From: Puffinus mauretanicus
Lineage: Eukaryota; Chordata; Aves; Procellariiformes; Procellariidae
NCBI GenBank assembly: GCA_023333565.1
Contig: JAJKFH010000115.1
Span: forward strand, 3,596,001-3,660,000
DNA: 64,000 nt
Direction: 5' to 3'
Numbering within the stretch: position 1 is the first letter of the stretch; each line of letters begins with the position of its first letter. Below, one piece after another: positions 61,450 to 64,000 of this stretch. Below the pieces are notes generated by a model. The model was not told where the DNA came from. It was given only the letters and a program-made list of their open reading frames with translations, and made no database searches. The position numbers and the translations under genes are program-made.

Positions 61450-61454
61450 TACAA

Positions 61455-64000
61455 TAAGCATGTAAGGAGGATAGTCCTGGCACAGACCAGAAGTTGCTCC
61501 AGACCAGCACTTGCTGTTTACAGAACCCTGTAGGAATTTCCTTATCTTCTTTCAGAAAAAGCAACAGTTTCTTAGTGGTCTCCCAGTTTTCAACAATTTG
61601 TAGCTCAGGGATATACTTAGCAAGAGATAGCACTTTTATATATAAAACCCCCAAAAGATTTCTCTTCCATGAGCTCTCCTAGTCTCCCTTATAATCAGGT
61701 ACTTTCTAGCATCTAGAACAGGAATCCCTTACACCAACTACTTTTTGTATGCTAAAACATCTCCTAGAACATAAATTATTAACAAGGACCTCTACGGCTT
61801 CCATCAAGAGGTCTTAAGACCTCATGCAATTTGCACAGTGCAATAAAATTGCATTAAGTCTAGTTTGGAAAGGACAGAAAAAAAAAACATGTTTTGTGTG
61901 ATGGCATTAGACTGAAACATTGGACATGCTGTTTCCAAATTTAACTGCAGACTTCTAGGTATTGTTGGACTAAACATTTATTCTCTGATTGCACCATTCT
62001 CTCTCCATAAAAAGGCTATTCATCTTGTGTGCTTTGCTTGCTAACAGTTTAGGCGGGTATTTACTTTTGGAATGGAATACGCTTGTATTCCATCTTCTGC
62101 AGTGTCTAGAGGTACAGAATTGTATTGTGAAGTTTCTGTGACACCATGCAAAACCAACAGCCTAGGAACATATTTCTTGTGAAGAAGTAGAGGAGAGAGG
62201 AAGATTTAGAATCAACATAGCATTAGCCTTCTTTTACTGTCGTGAGACTTGCCAACTCCTGCTTTTCATAACAGTAATTTAGCTTTTCTTAAACAGAATC
62301 ACAGGTAATGGTGAAATACAGTCGGGAGCACTCATTTCTTAACAGAAATGAAATTTTACTTGCATAGGACACAGAATTCTATCATGATAAATTGCGGTGC
62401 TTTTACTAAGCCATTATGTACTTTTATGACTGTGGTTTGTGATAGTAAATCCTGTTGAAAAACAAAACCAAAACAAGCACAGACCACAAATTCTGTATAC
62501 TTTGAAGAAAAACACATTTTCATGTATGGGAATCTTTTCCTAAACATAAAGCATCTCAAAATTATTTTCCAATAAAATTCAAAAGAAAGAAACCAGTGAG
62601 ACAAAAATATTAAACATTCTAACATCATTAGCATGAAGGGAATAATATAAAATATTCTATTAAAAAAAGTTATGCCATGCAATTAACAAAAAAAACCCCT
62701 TAACTACAGCCAATATACATAAAAGTGTACTGGGCAGTACACAAAGAATGTTGAATGAGTCTTAAATATTAGACTTTTATAGTCATGATGACTATAAAAT
62801 GTTATCGCTAACTGTACAATTAACTTAGAACTTCTAAGTATCATGCAATGAACTTATGATATGAATTCTAAAATCTAGGGTTTTTTAATTTCAACAAAAG
62901 ATTATTTTCTTAAGAGCACATGGTTCTGTCTGTATTAGGGATGGTGAGAATATTTTCAACCATACAGTGGATATGACAGAAAATATCAGTTTGGTGTTCC
63001 CAAAGTTTTATGGAAGAACTCATGAATGATACCTCGTGTGTTTTGGAGGTCCTTGCTACATAGATCCTACAGAAGAATTGAAATAAACATAAACAAAAAA
63101 ATATAAACTACACATGATAAAATCACTCATGTACACACATTTCTACCTTGATTGAAAATATTGAACAATACATAAAATGTTAAATAATACTCTGTATTGA
63201 TAATTAATCAGGTGAACCACATTAACTAAAAGAATGAAGTACCTCAGGGAAATCTTTTAACGGCTGGTAGTCATGTAAATATGACTTTTTTCTATTACTG
63301 ATAGAAGACCCCAGGCTCTGCACTGCCTGTAAGCTATTAACATAGAGATTAAAAATTACGGATGGTTGAAAAAACTAAAAGTGATGAAAGTTTTCCCAGA
63401 ATATTGATGGGTTTTGTTTCACTTTCAGTTGCTACTTTTTCCTACAGAAGGATAATACTTTTCACCATGACTCCTGAAGAAACCATCTATCCATCTGATT
63501 GTGCCATCCTACTCTGTTTTTTGTTCACTGGCCAATTCAAAGCAACTTAAAAACAAGCATAAAGTTTCATAAATATTTTTTTTCCATTAAAAGTCTTCTT
63601 TAGTCAAGAAAATGCTTGTGTGATTACTTATTTCTGCTGTGCTCATATAGGTTTACCTTGACTGTCAGATTGGCAGTCATTTTTAACATTTCATGAAAAT
63701 GTTTAAATCATGTCTAACTGGTATTGTTCTATAAATGACTTCGCTATGGCTCCTAATGTTAATATCAATATATTTTAAAATGCCTTTTATTACTATAGAT
63801 AAAGCTGAAAGATAACGATACAGAGGAAAACCAAACATGGGAATGATTATTGCTTGTTTTAGGCATCAGGACATAGTCTTTCTGGAAATCTTAAGCATTA
63901 TATTTTAGTCATACTATATATTTTGATTATGCTAGATTATACAATACGAAGCAAGAAAAAATAAACCCTATCAATTTTAAGCAGAGAGGTGCTTGCTAAT
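61455..64000. other. AT-rich anonymous DNA
   Basis: No gene or repeat recognised to the end of the window. Frames up to 108 codons (minus 62356-62682) lack motifs. Confidence 0.65.

Overview
This looks like nuclear DNA from a bird. The evidence is CR1 LINEs with the avian-type ATTCTATG-like 3' octamer tail and several families of avian-type endogenous retrovirus (ERV) LTRs in otherwise AT-rich sequence. I found no host protein-coding gene, RNA gene, CRISPR array or bacterial-type feature. By my own boundaries roughly a quarter of the window is transposable-element sequence, which is high for a bird. That suggests a gene desert or a repeat-rich chromosome such as W, but the window alone cannot settle this, nor the species.

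Layout. 1-8.7 kb: anonymous AT-rich DNA. 8.7-9.2 kb: a CR1 3' end. 11.0-13.1 kb: a solo LTR with a perfect 5-bp target duplication, split by a younger antisense CR1 that keeps a 471-codon reverse-transcriptase reading frame. 15-27 kb: solo LTRs of the same superfamily at 15.0, 17.6 and 26.4 kb, a class II-like solo LTR with a 6-bp duplication at 22.9 kb, and an old CR1 at 23.6-25.3 kb. 30.0-30.6 kb: a CpG-rich LTR-like block. 37.7-39.0 kb: a mosaic of three LTR families. 40.5-41.6 kb: a GC-rich block of unknown origin, beside a CR1 relic. 42.5-43.9 kb: a compact rearranged ERV whose two outer ends are both U3 termini in inverted orientation, inside one 5-bp target duplication. 49.4-51.5 kb: a short unclassified repeat in two inverted copies, one inside an old CR1, with a solo LTR between them.

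54.8-61.4 kb: the main object, a nearly intact provirus flanked by the 5-bp duplication TACAA. Its order is LTR, lysine-tRNA primer site, gag (639 codons), an in-frame UAG, protease-RT-RNase H-integrase, no env, and the 3' LTR. Gag and pol share one frame and are separated only by the UAG, with a perfect 6-bp hairpin 10 nt downstream. This suggests stop-codon readthrough. Gag starts with predicted membrane-spanning segments and has no CCHC zinc knuckle. All catalytic motifs of protease, RT, RNase H and integrase are visible. One frameshift near 60355 displaces the integrase C-terminus.

The best candidates for something undescribed are the gag-UAG-pol arrangement with membrane-type Gag, the U3-to-U3 inverted element at 42.5-43.9 kb, the GC-rich repeat block at 40.5-41.6 kb, and the inverted 145-bp repeat pair. 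All boundaries, identities and homologies are by-eye readings.
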